DNA of 43,108 nt, taken from NCBI GenBank assembly GCA_025094145.1, contig JALLLS010000146.1, positions 1 through 43,108 of the forward strand, given 5' to 3'. Shown in pieces: positions 23,882 through 34,604 of this stretch (position 1 is the first letter of the stretch; each line of letters begins with the position of its first letter). This DNA is from Spinellus fusiger (taxonomy: Eukaryota; Mucoromycota; Mucoromycetes; Mucorales; Phycomycetaceae). A program made the position numbers and the translations under genes. The notes below the pieces were generated by a model. The model ran no database searches, was not told where the DNA came from, and saw only the letters and a program-made list of their open reading frames with translations.

Positions 23882-24382
23882 GGACAGCAGAAATCCTCAA
23901 GGGTAAAGGAAGGAACGGATAAATAAAGAAATAAATAAAGAAAAATAAAGAAAATAAAGAAAAATAAAGAAAAATAAAGAAAAACAAGTAAGCTTCTCTT
24001 GTAAATCAACCTCAATGGAGAAAACAAGTTTCTTCTCCTTTTTCCTTCTGTCTTTATATACTCCCTGTCGGAGTCTCATTGTGTGACAAGTGAAGAATGT
24101 CCTGTCCTATCAAACTGCCTTGCACAACAGAAGTTTCTTATTTTCCTGTTTCATAAAGAGATTGAATGCCTTTTTTCTTTTTTTCTCTTGATAATAATAA
24201 ATGCTAATAATAATAAATACTACTAATAATAAATGCTAATAATAATAAATACTACTAATAATAAATGCTAATAATAATAAATGCTACTAATAATAAACAC
24301 TACTAATAATAAATACTACACAATTCTCTTCATTCTTTTGTGTGTGTGTGTTTTGTGTGTGTGTTTATTCTTTTTGTACATG
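23882..24382. other. Intergenic, PMCA promoter side / FCP1 3' side
   Basis: About 500 bp. It includes an A-rich 5'-flank with AAATAAAG units (23920-23990) and an AT-rich tandem array (24187-24318). No ORF of substance. Confidence 0.6.
24187..24318. repeat. AT-rich tandem array (ATAATAAATRCTA-type units)
   Basis: Alternating AATAATAAATGCT and AATAATAAATACTACT blocks give a period near 32-33 bp over about 130 bp, between PMCA and FCP1. Confidence 0.85.
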
Positions 24383-26789
24383 TCAATCAATTTCGTCATC
24401 CAATTCTCCTGCAAAAAGATCCAAAAAGGAAGACGATGACGATGACGAAGAAGCAACAGACGACCCATCCTCCTCTTCTTCCTGGTCAGAACCAGACTCA
24501 TCCGTGTCTGAACTTGTGGCTGTCGTCACTTTGGAGAGACGTGACTTGCCTCTCTTTTTGGCTTCTGCCATCCGTGTTGCCAACAGTGATTTGGGATGGG
24601 TCCGTGGTAAATCGTCATCGGAGGCCTCTTCTCTGTCTTCATCTCCGCCAAGAGAGCGCTTTCTCTTTCCTTTTGTTAAGAGGGGACTGTTTTGACTGTT
24701 TAATTTTTTGTGGTTGTCGTTGGATTTGATTGGTCAGTTAGGTGAGAAAGGGAGAAAAGGGGCTTACCTTACCTGTCCACTGTATCTGAGTCCGTGTCGA
24801 TCATGTCTGTACCACTCTCATTCATACAGTCTTCCACTTCTTTATCAGCCTCCTCCCAATCAATCATGTCAGGAGAAGGTTCCTCTATTTCCAAAACAGG
24901 CTCCTCTATTTCCAAAACAGGCTCCTCTATTTCCAAAACAGGCTCCTCTATTTCCAAAACAGGCTCTTCTCTGTCCACCTCCAAGCTATAGGCTGCCTCC
25001 TCCTGTACCACCCACCGAGACGTGGTGTCGATCAACCACGCCGGTGTGACAATGGCAATGCGCTTTCCGTACTTGAGAGCAGCTCTGACTTTAGAGGTGC
25101 CTGGCTAGATAAAAGAAAGAAAGACAGACAGACAGTGACTGTGATGAGAGAGAGAAGAAGAGTAATAAAAGAAAAAGAAAAAGAAAAAGGGACGAATGGG
25201 AGTAAGAAGAGGGGTTACCTTGGCAGCAATAAGATGGGTGACCTTTCCTGTGAGTTCCAATTCACACTGTGCCCCAAAGGATTCTGCCAACTGCCACAGC
25301 CATGCCTGTTTGGGTTCTTGGTGAAGGGGAATCACACTGGAGAAGACAATGTGGACTCCTATCAACAGTTGGCTTTTCATTCTAGGGATGATTTCCTTGA
25401 CATCTGCCACAGGTTCAGAGTAGTAACGCTCATGCACTTCATGAAGGATCTGCACAGTGAATAAATAAGCTACTCTTCAAAGAGTCCCCTTGACTCACCT
25501 TGAGCATTGTGTATAGCTCCCTATCCTCATGGGTCATGACTGGCTGTCGTGGGACTGTGGCTGGGACTGGGACTGGGACTGAGGGCTGAAGGGGAGTTTC
25601 TTCCTTGGATTGTTCCTCGGTGACTTGTTCCTCGGTGACTTGTTCCTCAGTGACTTGTTCCTCAATGACTTGCTGCTGCTGCTGCTGTTGTTTGGCCTTG
25701 GCTCCAAAAGGAAAATTAATGTCTCCAATCCCCACAAAGAACTCATCTGTAGTATATTGATTAATCCTTAAGTGTGTGTGTGTGTTTTGTGTGTGTGTTT
25801 ATGTTTGACAAGAACACTTACAAGGACGGATCTTGATAAGATTAGGAGAAAAACTCCACACATCAGAACGGTCGTCCAATACAACCACCATGGATGTATC
25901 ACAGGGAAACAGACGTTGAAGGGTCTTTTGAGTGACGCCTGGTGTTTTACATTACATTACATTATAGATTAGATTGAATTGGACTGGATAGAATTCCCTT
26001 TAGATGCCTTTTCTTTGGATTGACAAGAGAGACTAGAAGAAGACTGTGCACACTTACTACCACTCTCATCACGAGAAAGAATCCTCTCTCTGAACAAAGA
26101 CCCATTGGGATCAATCTCACGCGCCACTGCTTCTGCATAGTGACGGGTGCCCATCGTATAGATATGCAATTCATACAGTGCTGCGATTGTTTCTAAGAAC
26201 TCCAACAAACCAGGCCTTGAAGAATGAGCCCACACACACACACTCTCTTTTAAAAAGGGGTGTCTCTATGTCTATTTACCTGAGTTTGATGTAATACACA
26301 AGAGCACTGCCAGGAAGTACAAATTGACGGATATCCTGTACTTCTGTTGCATTGGAATCTTTCTTTTCCTTGATCCATTCTCCTACAGTAGGATCCCATG
26401 TGGCATGGACAAGGGTTTGGTCGAGATCAAGAATAAGTGAGAGCTTCTTGCTCTGTTTGAGTCTGTCGGCTGTCTCTCTTTCTAGACGCTCTGCTTCCTA
26501 ATGCCACTACTATGACTTTCTTATGTGTGTGGTGGGTGGCTTACCTTGAGACTGACAGTAAGGCCTTTGAGGTTGTGACTCATATTGATTGTGGTGCTGG
26601 TGCTGTTGGAACTACAAGAAAAATAGGAGGTATAAGACACAATAGATAGTGGGTGCAGTAGATAGTGGGTGCAGTAGATATCAGATACAGTAGCCCTCTT
26701 CTGCCCTTGGTAGTGACACTTTACCTTTCAAGAATAGCACCACAGAGAGCACACAGCCCATTGAACTGTACTTGGTGTTCGCAGACCAT
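24383..26789 (-). CDS. FCP1: FCP1, RNA polymerase II CTD phosphatase
   Basis: A 582-residue Ser2/Ser5-CTD phosphatase of the HAD superfamily, which recycles RNA polymerase II. Nine exons: 26725-26789, 26545-26611, 26280-26497, 26058-26215, 25822-25938, 25499-25746, 25219-25449, 24773-25104 and 24383-24695. Phases agree at every junction. The N-terminal CEHQVQFNGLCALCG cysteine motif precedes the catalytic LSLILDLDQTLVH (DxDxT). HIYTMGTRHYA, SRDESGS and VVVLDDRSDVW complete the FCPH domain. A polyglutamine and three VTEEQ repeats form the linker. A BRCT domain follows (WLWQLAESFGAQCELELTGKVTHLIAAK...VTPAWLIDTTSRW). The tail is acidic with an EEPVLEI repeat and ends Ser-rich then FLDLFAGELDDEID, resembling the acidic TFIIF-binding end of FCP1. 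It is shorter than yeast FCP1 (over 700 residues). The exon 9 acceptor could be either of two AGs nine bases apart, both in frame. Confidence 0.95.
24881..24964 (-). repeat. 21-bp coding repeat (EEPVLEI)x4 in FCP1
   Basis: Four nearly identical 21-bp units encode consecutive EEPVLEI heptads just after the BRCT domain. This looks like recent replication slippage in an acidic linker. Confidence 0.9.
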
Positions 26790-27008
26790 AATAATATCAG
26801 TAGTGGATAGTGTTGTTGATGACGGATGGAGGGATGTGTGTGTGTATATAGGTAGGTAGGTATAGAAGTTCTTTTGCTTGTACTTGTAAAAAAATAATGG
26901 AAAAGGTAAAAATAATCGAGCGATGCAAGTCACGTGCCATCATTGATTTTGTCGTTTTTATTATGCATCTTTAAGAGATGCCTATGGAATATAGATTATG
27001 TACAGTAA

Positions 27009-27614
27009 TTAAGTATCAGAACAGTCAATAAAGGACCTTTCTTGTAATAGATTTACAATAGTCATTGCTTCATTTGTATCATGTTCAAATGGCCAGTGCT
27101 GCTGTTTAGTTTCAGTTCTTGCTCCAGTGGTTGTTGTGCTTGAAGAAGGGCTTGAAGGAGGGCTTGAAGGAGGGCTTGAAAATGAGTCCACATCACCCAT
27201 AGAACCACCCATCCCAGTATCTTTGGTGTCTTCAGTATCTTTGGTGTCTTCAGTATCTTTAATATCTTCAGTATCTTTAATATCTGTGGATTCTTCTTGG
27301 AGAGTGTATTCTTGTAGGAATTCTCTAAGGTACTCTTCAGCTAGGTATTCCTCCTCCAAATACTCTGTCAGATATTCCTCCATGTATTCTTCTGCCTCAT
27401 CTATGTAGGATTTCTCCAGATACTCGAGTGCTTCTTCCAGATACTCTTTGTTGATATCAAACCTAAGTGGAAGAGTGTTTTGTAAAGTGGGTGGGCAGAG
27501 AGAAGGTGGGGTGTCGACACGCATCACCTTTTGCAGTGCTATGGGTGCTGCTAATGACTGCCATATCAATAGCATTGTACATAATAACACTAAAAGAGTA
27601 CAACAGAATGCCAT
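27009..27614 (-). CDS. Secreted acidic repeat protein, unknown function
   Basis: A single-exon ORF of 201 residues; I do not recognise a family. I start at ATG 27612-27614 because the longer frame opens only with GTG. From this ATG the protein begins with a clean signal peptide (MAFCCTLLVLLCTMLLIWQSLAAP), and a TATAAATA box lies about 42 bp upstream on the same strand (27656-27663). The mature protein has a helical Glu/Tyr/Leu-rich section with repeated EYLEE-type units, then DTEDIKDTEDTKDT repeats, then a Ser/Pro stretch and Thr run. It carries no obvious catalytic motif and only two late cysteines-like positions. It could be a wall or extracellular protein. An alternative is a type II membrane protein. 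Confidence 0.6.
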   Translation of the reverse strand: MAFCCTLLVLLCTMLLIWQSLAAPIALQKVMRVDTPPSLCPPTLQNTLPLRFDINKEYLEEALEYLEKSYIDEAEEYMEEYLTEYLEEEYLAEEYLREFLQEYTLQEESTDIKDTEDIKDTEDTKDTEDTKDTGMGGSMGDVDSFSSPPSSPPSSPSSSTTTTGARTETKQQHWPFEHDTNEAMTIVNLLQERSFIDCSDT

Positions 27615-27960
27615 GAAAGAGAGAATAGGTGACACTCTGTCAATGCTAGGCTTCCTATTTATACGGAACACAAGACAAGGGATAGCCTTAAAAATGTGTC
27701 TTGTCGTCTCTTATCGGCTCACTCAAGCACTGATCCTATAGACCCCACCTCTTTATTTTCCTCTCTTGAAAGAGACTTACTTTCCCCCTTTACTTTCCCC
27801 TCTTTCACTGTGCCTTGTCTCATCTCCTGAATCATCCTCATCCTCACCATCACTGCACTCTTTGGGTGTTAAAACAGAACGACTTTGCCTTTTTCCTTGC
27901 TGATCTTCAACATTTGCCCTTTTCTTTTTTTTTCTTTTCTTCTTCCTCCATTACCAGGAA

Positions 27961-28004
27961 GCTACTAGGATGCTACTAGGATGCTACTAGGATGCTACTA
28001 GGAT
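27961..28004. repeat. 11-bp tandem repeat, four copies
   Basis: GCTACTAGGAT is repeated four times without change, followed by AATAAA. Confidence 0.95.
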
Positions 28005-29291
28005 AATAAAAGAGAGGATCTGAGACTGCTCTTGACAAGTCAGTAGGAAGAGTAGCAGTCTCCATCTACAGCTGCAACACCATCAATCACCGCCATCCTA
28101 ACTGTAAAAGCAAACCCATTATCCATGGGAAACAATAACCACCACACCATGGCTTTGTTCACCAAGGCCTATTGTACTCACTCACAGTTACAGCCTAAAA
28201 TATACATGAGTGGAATAACACTCTGTACTGACAGGAGTCTGCCCTGAAATGCTCTCCTTGATTATCCAAATGCTGTCCTTGCATACAGGATGCATTAGAG
28301 TACACTTGACTTTATTCTTTTGCTTTATTATTTACAGAAAATAAAGATAAAAAAAATAAAGATAAAAAATAAAAAAGGTTTTTATACATATTCCAAAGAA
28401 TTTGATGGCTTTTCAAACACTTTTCTATGGGAGATGTTGCAGAACAATACAGTAGAAAAATTAGTTTCTTCTTTTTAAGGAGAACCTGTAAAAGATAAAC
28501 CCCAAGAGGAGAATAAGCAAAACAAGATAAAAGATTACGAAAATAATGCGAAAGATGAAATCAAGTGCTATTGTTAATGCATCTTGACTGTGTTACATAC
28601 TGGTATCAACAGAAATAGAGAGAATAAAGGTATTTTGTGTACAGGCAAAACAGCAATCTGATGTACTCCATTTCCCCACCTAAGCATAAACTGCTGTCAA
28701 TACATAGAGAGAGAAAAGAGATCCACTGCATTGCATTCTTGTCAGTCCAACAGCTCAGTAACTCAGTAGCTTAGTAGATCAGCAGTGACAAGGCAATACA
28801 ACCCAAGGGTCTAGTATCAAAGTATAAATAAACTACTGCATAAAATAACTCCAGTGTCCAAGCAGTAGACACATCACATTCTACTGTCAACAGAATAAGT
28901 TACAAAGAATGAACATAACATGGAACCATTTGAAGACATAGTTTTGGCCCAGTGCTATTGGGAGACAGGTGATACTCTAAAGCACCCAAAGTATAACAGT
29001 GCAGCCATAAGGATAAGTGCTACTGACAGTGCCTTCCACAGTCATGGAACACAGGAATCTACTCACAAAAGATGGGTGAATGAAATGAGTAATATCCGAA
29101 GAAAAACTATCTGAATTCACAGTTAATCCATGGATTCAGTTTAATCTATCTATAGTGATAAAGACTATAGCTTGAAAATAGATGCTATTGACCAGCAATG
29201 CACTGAAAGGAGAACAGTCCACACGACTGAATGGGATTGTACAACTACCAAACCTTGTCAATGAACAAATATGCATTAAATCTACAGGGTA

Positions 29292-29657
29292 TCATTTCCT
29301 ATCCTCAGGAATAGTGTGGAGAGCAAAAGTGTAGAGAAGAATAGGGATAGAAATAATGATAATGATTGCACTCATCATAACATTAATAACACTATTATTA
29401 GTGTTCATAACACTATTATTAGTATTCATAACACCACCAAATGACATGAGTAGTGGCATTAGTATTATCAATAGCAGCATAATTATCAATAGCAGCATAA
29501 TTATCAATGGCAGCATAATTATCAATACCAACACAATTATCAATACCAACACAATTATCAATACCAACACAATTATCAATACCAACACAATTATCAGTAG
29601 ATAATAATAATAATATGAAGAAGAAAAGGTACTTGTTGTCTTTCTTCTTCTATTCAT
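29292..29657 (-). other. Repeat-derived hydrophobic ORF (121 codons)
   Basis: The frame opens with a real ATG (29655-29657), has a basic start (MNRRRK), and then reads through the minisatellite as LIIVLV hexads and IIMLL units, so it would be an almost wholly hydrophobic, multi-span peptide. No homologue is recognised. A TATAAA-like run touches the ATG and is too close to serve as its TATA box. Most likely a by-product of the repeat; kept here because the frame is uninterrupted and charged residues flank the hydrophobic block. Confidence 0.2.
29383..29601. repeat. AT-rich minisatellite with 18-bp units
   Basis: About five copies of AATTATCAATACCAACAC, preceded by three diverged 18-bp units (AGCAGCATAATTATCAAT) and two copies of a 22-bp ATTATTAGT-TTCATAACACT block. 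The 18-bp length keeps frame on both strands. Confidence 0.9.
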
Positions 29658-30035
29658 TTATAAAGGACTACTTTCCCCCTCAATTACCTCTTGATTTCTT
29701 GGTAGTTTAAAATGAAGAATAGACTGACGCTGAATGTCATCATGTTATAACTGTAATAACCATACTATTTACACTTTTGACATTTCTTCAAGACTTCCCT
29801 TTCATGGAGCTATTTTTAAACTAAAGAAACAGACACAACCTTCTACAGAAGATCAAAATCAATAATACTTATCACTGAATAGACAATCTAGAATAAATCA
29901 TCAATAAAATCATTTATTATATATTTATATAAGAAAGACTGTCTGGAGCTTCTAAACACCTTTTAACTCTCTCTTTTAGTCTCTGCAAAGGAACCCCAAG
30001 AAAGTATCCCTCTACTTTAACAGTCACACTGATTC

Positions 30036-32170
30036 ATGTCAAGTCAAGTCGAGTCTTTTCCTTTTTTCAGTGCTCAAAGAGAAGAAAAGAATCTCATGCG
30101 TGTCCGACTCATTACAACTGAACCACTTCCACCTCATAGAGTGTGGTATTCTATCAAAGACACTGACAGAGCACTGACCATTGAGTCTTTTGCTCAAGTG
30201 GTGGCCAAAGACCTAACCCTTCCTCCTCGGGATATTGCACTGGAAATAGATAGTTATGGATTACTGTCTTCTCAACTGGTCAAGGACCTTATCCAGCCTG
30301 GTGACCTTATTACGCAAGTGAAATAGTAGAAGAGGACACTCACTTGCTCACTTGCTTACTTGCTCACCCACGGATGGATTGATTAATTGATTGAATTTGT
30401 TTGTTTGTATAGTGTGAGTGCAGTAACTGGTTCTATCCAAGAAACAAAGACCAAGAAACGTAAAAGAGGTAATAGACTTGGTATCCAATAAAAAGGCTGC
30501 TACTTTAGAGAGAGAGAGAGAGAAAACAGACTCTTATCTTTTGTACAAATCCTTATGAAACAGAGATATCTGCACAGGAGAAAAGACATAAGATAAAAAC
30601 AGCAAATAACAGCAAAGACATGGAGGATGCTATATTACAGCAAATCATTCAAGACACAAAGAAGTGGAGGGATGATCTATTGACCAATGAAAAGTCAGAA
30701 AAACTATCTTCCCAGATGAAAAGAGAGAAGAAAGCTGAAAAGAAGAAAATGCAGAAAGAAGCAGTAACAGTACTGAAGAAAGAAAGAAAGGAGTTGAAGA
30801 AGATTCTAGAGGAGAACAAGGCAACGAAGAAGGAGTTGAAGAAAGAGTTGAAGAAAAAGAAAAAGAAAGCCAAGGAGACACCAGCCTTAAAGGAGACAAA
30901 AGTTAAAGAGGAAAACACAAAAGTGACATTGAAGAACGAGAAGCCTAAGAAGGTGACATTTGAAAATATGCTTCTGCCAGACAGTAGTGAAGAGAAGGAG
31001 ATCGCAACAAAAGAAACAAGAGGATTGCCTTTTGCTGGGACAAAGAAAACACAGCGCAGAAATCAGCGTAGGCAGCAGTTGAAAATGCACACACAAAAGA
31101 AGATACTAAAACAAGAACCTGTTCTATCTCTTGAAGAGCCAACACAATCAGACTCTTCTTTGGTACAGACAAGTGACCCTTGTCTTTTTGCTGTCGAGGA
31201 AAAACAAGTACCACTGCATGGATTAATGAAGTTCAATAAGAACAAGAAGAAGAACTTTCTTAAAGACATGGAGAACAAGCCACGTATTCATCAGCGATAC
31301 CAAGACACAGCAGAATCCATGCAGCCACAGGAGCAGCAGGAGCCACAGAAGCAGCAGGAGCCAGAATGTGTCCATGATGAGACTACTTCCCTAGTAGCAA
31401 CACCAGAACACTACGGAAGGGCCTTTGTGACTAGCTATGAAGCAGATGAAAGCTATGTTCCTTACCAGAACAGAAAACAGAAATCAACAAACTACCCTAT
31501 TCAACAGGTGGCTCCTCTATTCTATGTAGAAGCATCTACTTCAGTTGAAGATACCGCCAAAGAAAACACTTCCTCTGACTCTTCCTCCTCTGACTCGGAT
31601 TCCTCTGATTCTTCATCAGAGGAATCCGAGTCAGAGGAGGAAGAGTCAGAGGAATCCGAGTCAGAAGAATCCGAGTCAGACGAGGAAGACGAGGAAAAAG
31701 AACAAATCACTCAAAAGATACTAGAATCCACTCCACCAATCAATTATGATGATTACCCAGTCATAACATTGGACAGCTATGATCTTTGTATTCAGGATAA
31801 ACTCGCTATTAAAGTAAGAACAATAGTCTTACTATGATACTCATTATTTTTATTAGACACTGGAACTATCTGCCTCCTATACTCCCGAGATATCAGACTG
31901 GAAGGTAATAAATACTTATGTCTGATAGAGAAGATTCATCTTGTTATTCTTTAGCAAGCTATTCTTGTGGAGATGGACAGAAACCGCAGAATCATTACAG
32001 TGGAATATATTGGAGATATGAACTCAAAGGCCAAGACTGGCAAATTTGAAATCACAAAAAAAAGAGCATGGTATGGAGAAGAGGAAGAAGAGGAAGAGGA
32101 AGAGGAAGAGGAAGAAGATAGAGTCGTAGTTTACTCTATTGACTCTATATTTGCTATGCGTAAAATGTAA
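30036..32170 (+). CDS. Coilin-like Cajal body scaffold protein
   Basis: A 615-residue protein with exons 30036-30313, 30413-30468, 30564-31813, 31857-31904 and 31955-32170. The N-terminal ubiquitin-like self-association domain is recognisable at about residues 22-95 (VRLITTEPLPPHRVWYSIKD...LEIDSYGLL). The middle is disordered and Lys-rich, with RGLPFAGTKKTQRRNQRR and LHGLMKFNKNKKKNFL. A Ser/Asp then Ser/Glu tract follows. The C-terminal Tudor-like coilin domain contains YDDYPVITLDSYDLCIQDKLAIKTLELSASYTPEISDWK and continues to the stop. This matches coilin, which organises Cajal bodies and snRNP maturation. The first intron fits only with a GC donor (GCAAGT at 30314). The second is 95 nt and contains a GA microsatellite. 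Confidence 0.83.
31570..31654. repeat. Perfect 39-nt inverted repeat inside coilin
   Basis: Arms 31570-31608 and 31616-31654 are exact reverse complements, separated by TTCTTCA (31609-31615). In the coding frame the left arm reads Ser/Asp and the right arm reads Glu/Ser. A further partial copy of the right arm follows to about 31685. Confidence 0.97.
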
Positions 32171-32274
32171 ACATCCAAGCTACTCTTTTAAATAGTAAAG
32201 AAAATGCATACTTGTAATAAGAAAATAAATAGCGCACAACTGTACAAAAACAACATTTTATGAGACAGGGTTGT

Positions 32275-32913
32275 TTACTTTTGACTAATAAGCTGTTGGT
32301 ATTGCATTTGCAACTGTCCAATCTAAACAGTACAGTTTAGATTCCTTTTCTTTCTTTTGTTTTCTTTGTTGTTCTTTACCTCACTCTTCTTCTTTTCAGA
32401 CTTCTCGGTCATTTCTTTCAATTGAACTTCAACACGTTTACTATAGAATATAGACACACAAAGAGAGAAAGAAAGAAAAGGTCAATCTCCTGACAGATCC
32501 AAGACACTTGTTCTGTCTTGACTTACATTTCTCCAGCAATAAGATCCAAACGGTTCTTGATATTGGTGGAAGCCTCTGCCTTGTCTTGCTTCACCAACAC
32601 TGGGCCCACAAGCTTATAGATATTGGCATCAGATTCAAGAGTAGAAAATTCCTATGACAAGAGGGGTCTATTGAATACCCAATGTATGTGTATGTGTGTA
32701 TATATACGGGTGTGTGTTTGTCTTATTTACCTTGTTCACAAGTTCATTTTCCTGTTGTTGTGAGTCCAGTCGTTGTCTTGATTCAATGACCTTTGTGAGT
32801 TCTATAAGGATGAGTTGACTGTCTATTGTGTTGTTCTGTTTACCCTTCTGCAGTTGCTGGAATATCTTTGACTCTGCTTCTAACTTTGCTTCAATACCAG
32901 ATACAGAACTCAT
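32275..32913 (-). CDS. PFD6: Prefoldin subunit 6
   Basis: A 124-residue beta-type prefoldin subunit, part of the hexameric co-chaperone that hands nascent actin and tubulin to CCT. Five exons: 32844-32913, 32731-32801, 32527-32651, 32380-32440 and 32275-32322. Introns of 42-86 nt keep phase. Two coiled-coil helices flank the conserved LVNKEFSTLESDANIYKLVGPVL hairpin; QDKAEASTNIKNRLDLIAGE lies in the second helix. The length is normal for the family. Only 104 bp separate its stop from the coilin stop, so the two convergent transcripts probably overlap or share 3' flanks. Confidence 0.95.
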
Positions 32914-33245
32914 TGGGATGATGAAGAGGTGTATTCTTTTTCTCGTGTTGTAGAAGCGGGGTTGTGACTTACAACAAAGTCACCACACGTTTTTGGGATG
33001 TGTTTACTTGTGGGTTCACTGAGACTGGGATATAGGCCACGCTCATTCTACTGCTGTAATTGTGTGTGTTGATAGGTGTATCTGTGCCAATAGATAAGGT
33101 ACATTTGTATGTAAATATATGTATATATGTATATATACACTATTATTCTCTCTCTCTTCTACCGACACCCACCCATACACATCTATCTATACACATCTAT
33201 CTATACACATTCATAAATACACTGCTTATCAATCGTATCCTATTT
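32914..33245. other. Intergenic, prefoldin 6 promoter side
   Basis: About 330 bp with GTATATAT and ACACATCTATCTAT microsatellite tracts (33105-33210). No coding exon seen. Confidence 0.5.
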
Positions 33246-34604
33246 CTACTTAATATCTTTATTATGCATATTTGTAGTGCCACTAGATTGAGTAGTTCCT
33301 GTTCTTGTTCTCTCTTTGTGCCTCATGCTTAGTCGTTCAATATCAGCAACGACTCTTTCTATATTTTCTTCTGTGATTTTCCGTCTCATTTCAGTAGATC
33401 CCATCATCATCCCCTTGTCTACAGCAATTGTGTCATTCTGCCATGACTTTCCATTCAACTCTTTTGGCCTTTGAAATGCTGCATGATTCTTATGAACTAT
33501 AGCCACAGAAATGAGTTCAATCCATAGACACACCCACTTACTCTTGAAATAAAATGACTGTAGTTCTACAGGCTTCATCAAACTAGTCAATTTCTGCTGG
33601 ACAATCACATCTTGTGCTGGATTATGTCCCTTGGCTGTCCATATCTGATAATTATCAAACTGCTGCCTAGAGGACACTGATACGCCACACACAACATCTT
33701 CTATAATGCCTTCCATCTTCTCTCCTATTAATAATACAAGAAGATCTCTCCAAACAATAGGAGAATTCTGCTTTGGAATCTTGAAATTAAAAGATCCTCC
33801 ATACTCATTGCATGGATCTTCCCTGACAGCATAGATGTCCTATCAATAACACGCCTACTTTTGATAGTAGCTTACCAAATGGGTTTGATGCCTTTACGCA
33901 TAAAGTGCAAGTTACTTCGAAATCCAAGCTTCTCAGGTCCATCAATGTTGTTATACACAGACCAGAATTTCTTATTCACATAGATCAGTCTTTGTTTTTT
34001 GTTTTTGTTTTGTTTTTTGTTTTTTGTTTTTGTTTGTCTTTCTTTTCTCTCTACTTACTTGTACAGTACCAGTGGTGGAAATAACTTGTAGATTGGCCTC
34101 ATACTCAGCAGCTGAAAGACCATGCACAAATCTATGGACATCCATAGACTTGAGTGACTCTGGACCCCAGCAATGAACTTACCTATCGTACCAAAACGTC
34201 CATTCTGTTTGGAGGCTTATTTCTCCCACCTTTAAAAGTGCATCCTTCTTTTCTTGGTCGAGAATCACCACTTCATCCTTATACACATAACCGTCTTTCA
34301 CAAAGGGTGTTTCTGCTACAGGGGGTCTTGGTATGCTTCTTCCGTTGGCTGTCTGGAGAGAGTCTGATGTAGAAACTCTCTCTGTACTATTGGAGCGAAC
34401 TGCGGGTTGTAGCCGAAGAGTAGGAGAGAGAGAAGGAAAAGGATGATGAGGTGCTGAAGGATGAGGACTATACACAGGCTTGAATTGAAAAGCAGACACT
34501 GCGGGAGATAGTGTCATGTTCTTTTTTACAGGAGAGCCTTCTTTTGAACTGGGCAGTGGGTCTATTTCTGCTGTACTCGTGTCGTTGGGCTTTGAGCTGG
34601 TCAT
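33246..34604 (-). CDS. Class II eIF4E (4EHP/eIF4E2-like) cap-binding protein
   Basis: Exons 34183-34604, 34059-34131, 33876-33970, 33542-33822 and 33246-33496 give 373 residues. The cap-binding fold is clear: LQTEWTFWYDR, KFWSVYNNID, FMRKGIKPIWED and IWTAKGHN. The position of the first cap-stacking tryptophan of classical eIF4E appears to be Tyr (AAEYEANLQVI), as in 4EHP, so I infer a class II member that represses or tunes translation rather than driving it. It is longer than animal 4EHP (about 245) because of a Ser/Pro-rich N-terminus of about 120 residues and a charged C-terminal tail. An in-frame ATG at 34692-34694 would add 30 residues; I prefer 34602-34604. The last intron (33497-33541) is 45 nt and free of stops. 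Confidence 0.88.

Larger units (their letters stand above)
27615..30035. other. Gene-poor, repeat-rich 2.4-kb intergenic region
   Basis: I find no multi-exon gene here. It contains a four-copy 11-bp array (27961-28004), a 9-bp-armed inverted repeat (28022-28030 / 28054-28062), an unrecognised 64-codon ATG ORF (28920-29114) and an AT-rich minisatellite that encodes repeats in both directions (29383-29601). It separates a minus-strand gene from plus-strand coilin, so both promoters lie within it. Confidence 0.5.

Noticed and set aside
28022..28062. 9-bp-armed stem-loop as an RNA gene or terminator
   Set aside because: Arms are short, and there are no box C/D or H/ACA motifs and no poly-T. Hairpins of this size are common by chance in 2 kb.
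28920..29114. 64-codon ORF starting MEPFEDIVLAQ
   Set aside because: A real ATG but no recognisable motif, no splice context and no promoter evidence. Left unannotated as likely chance.
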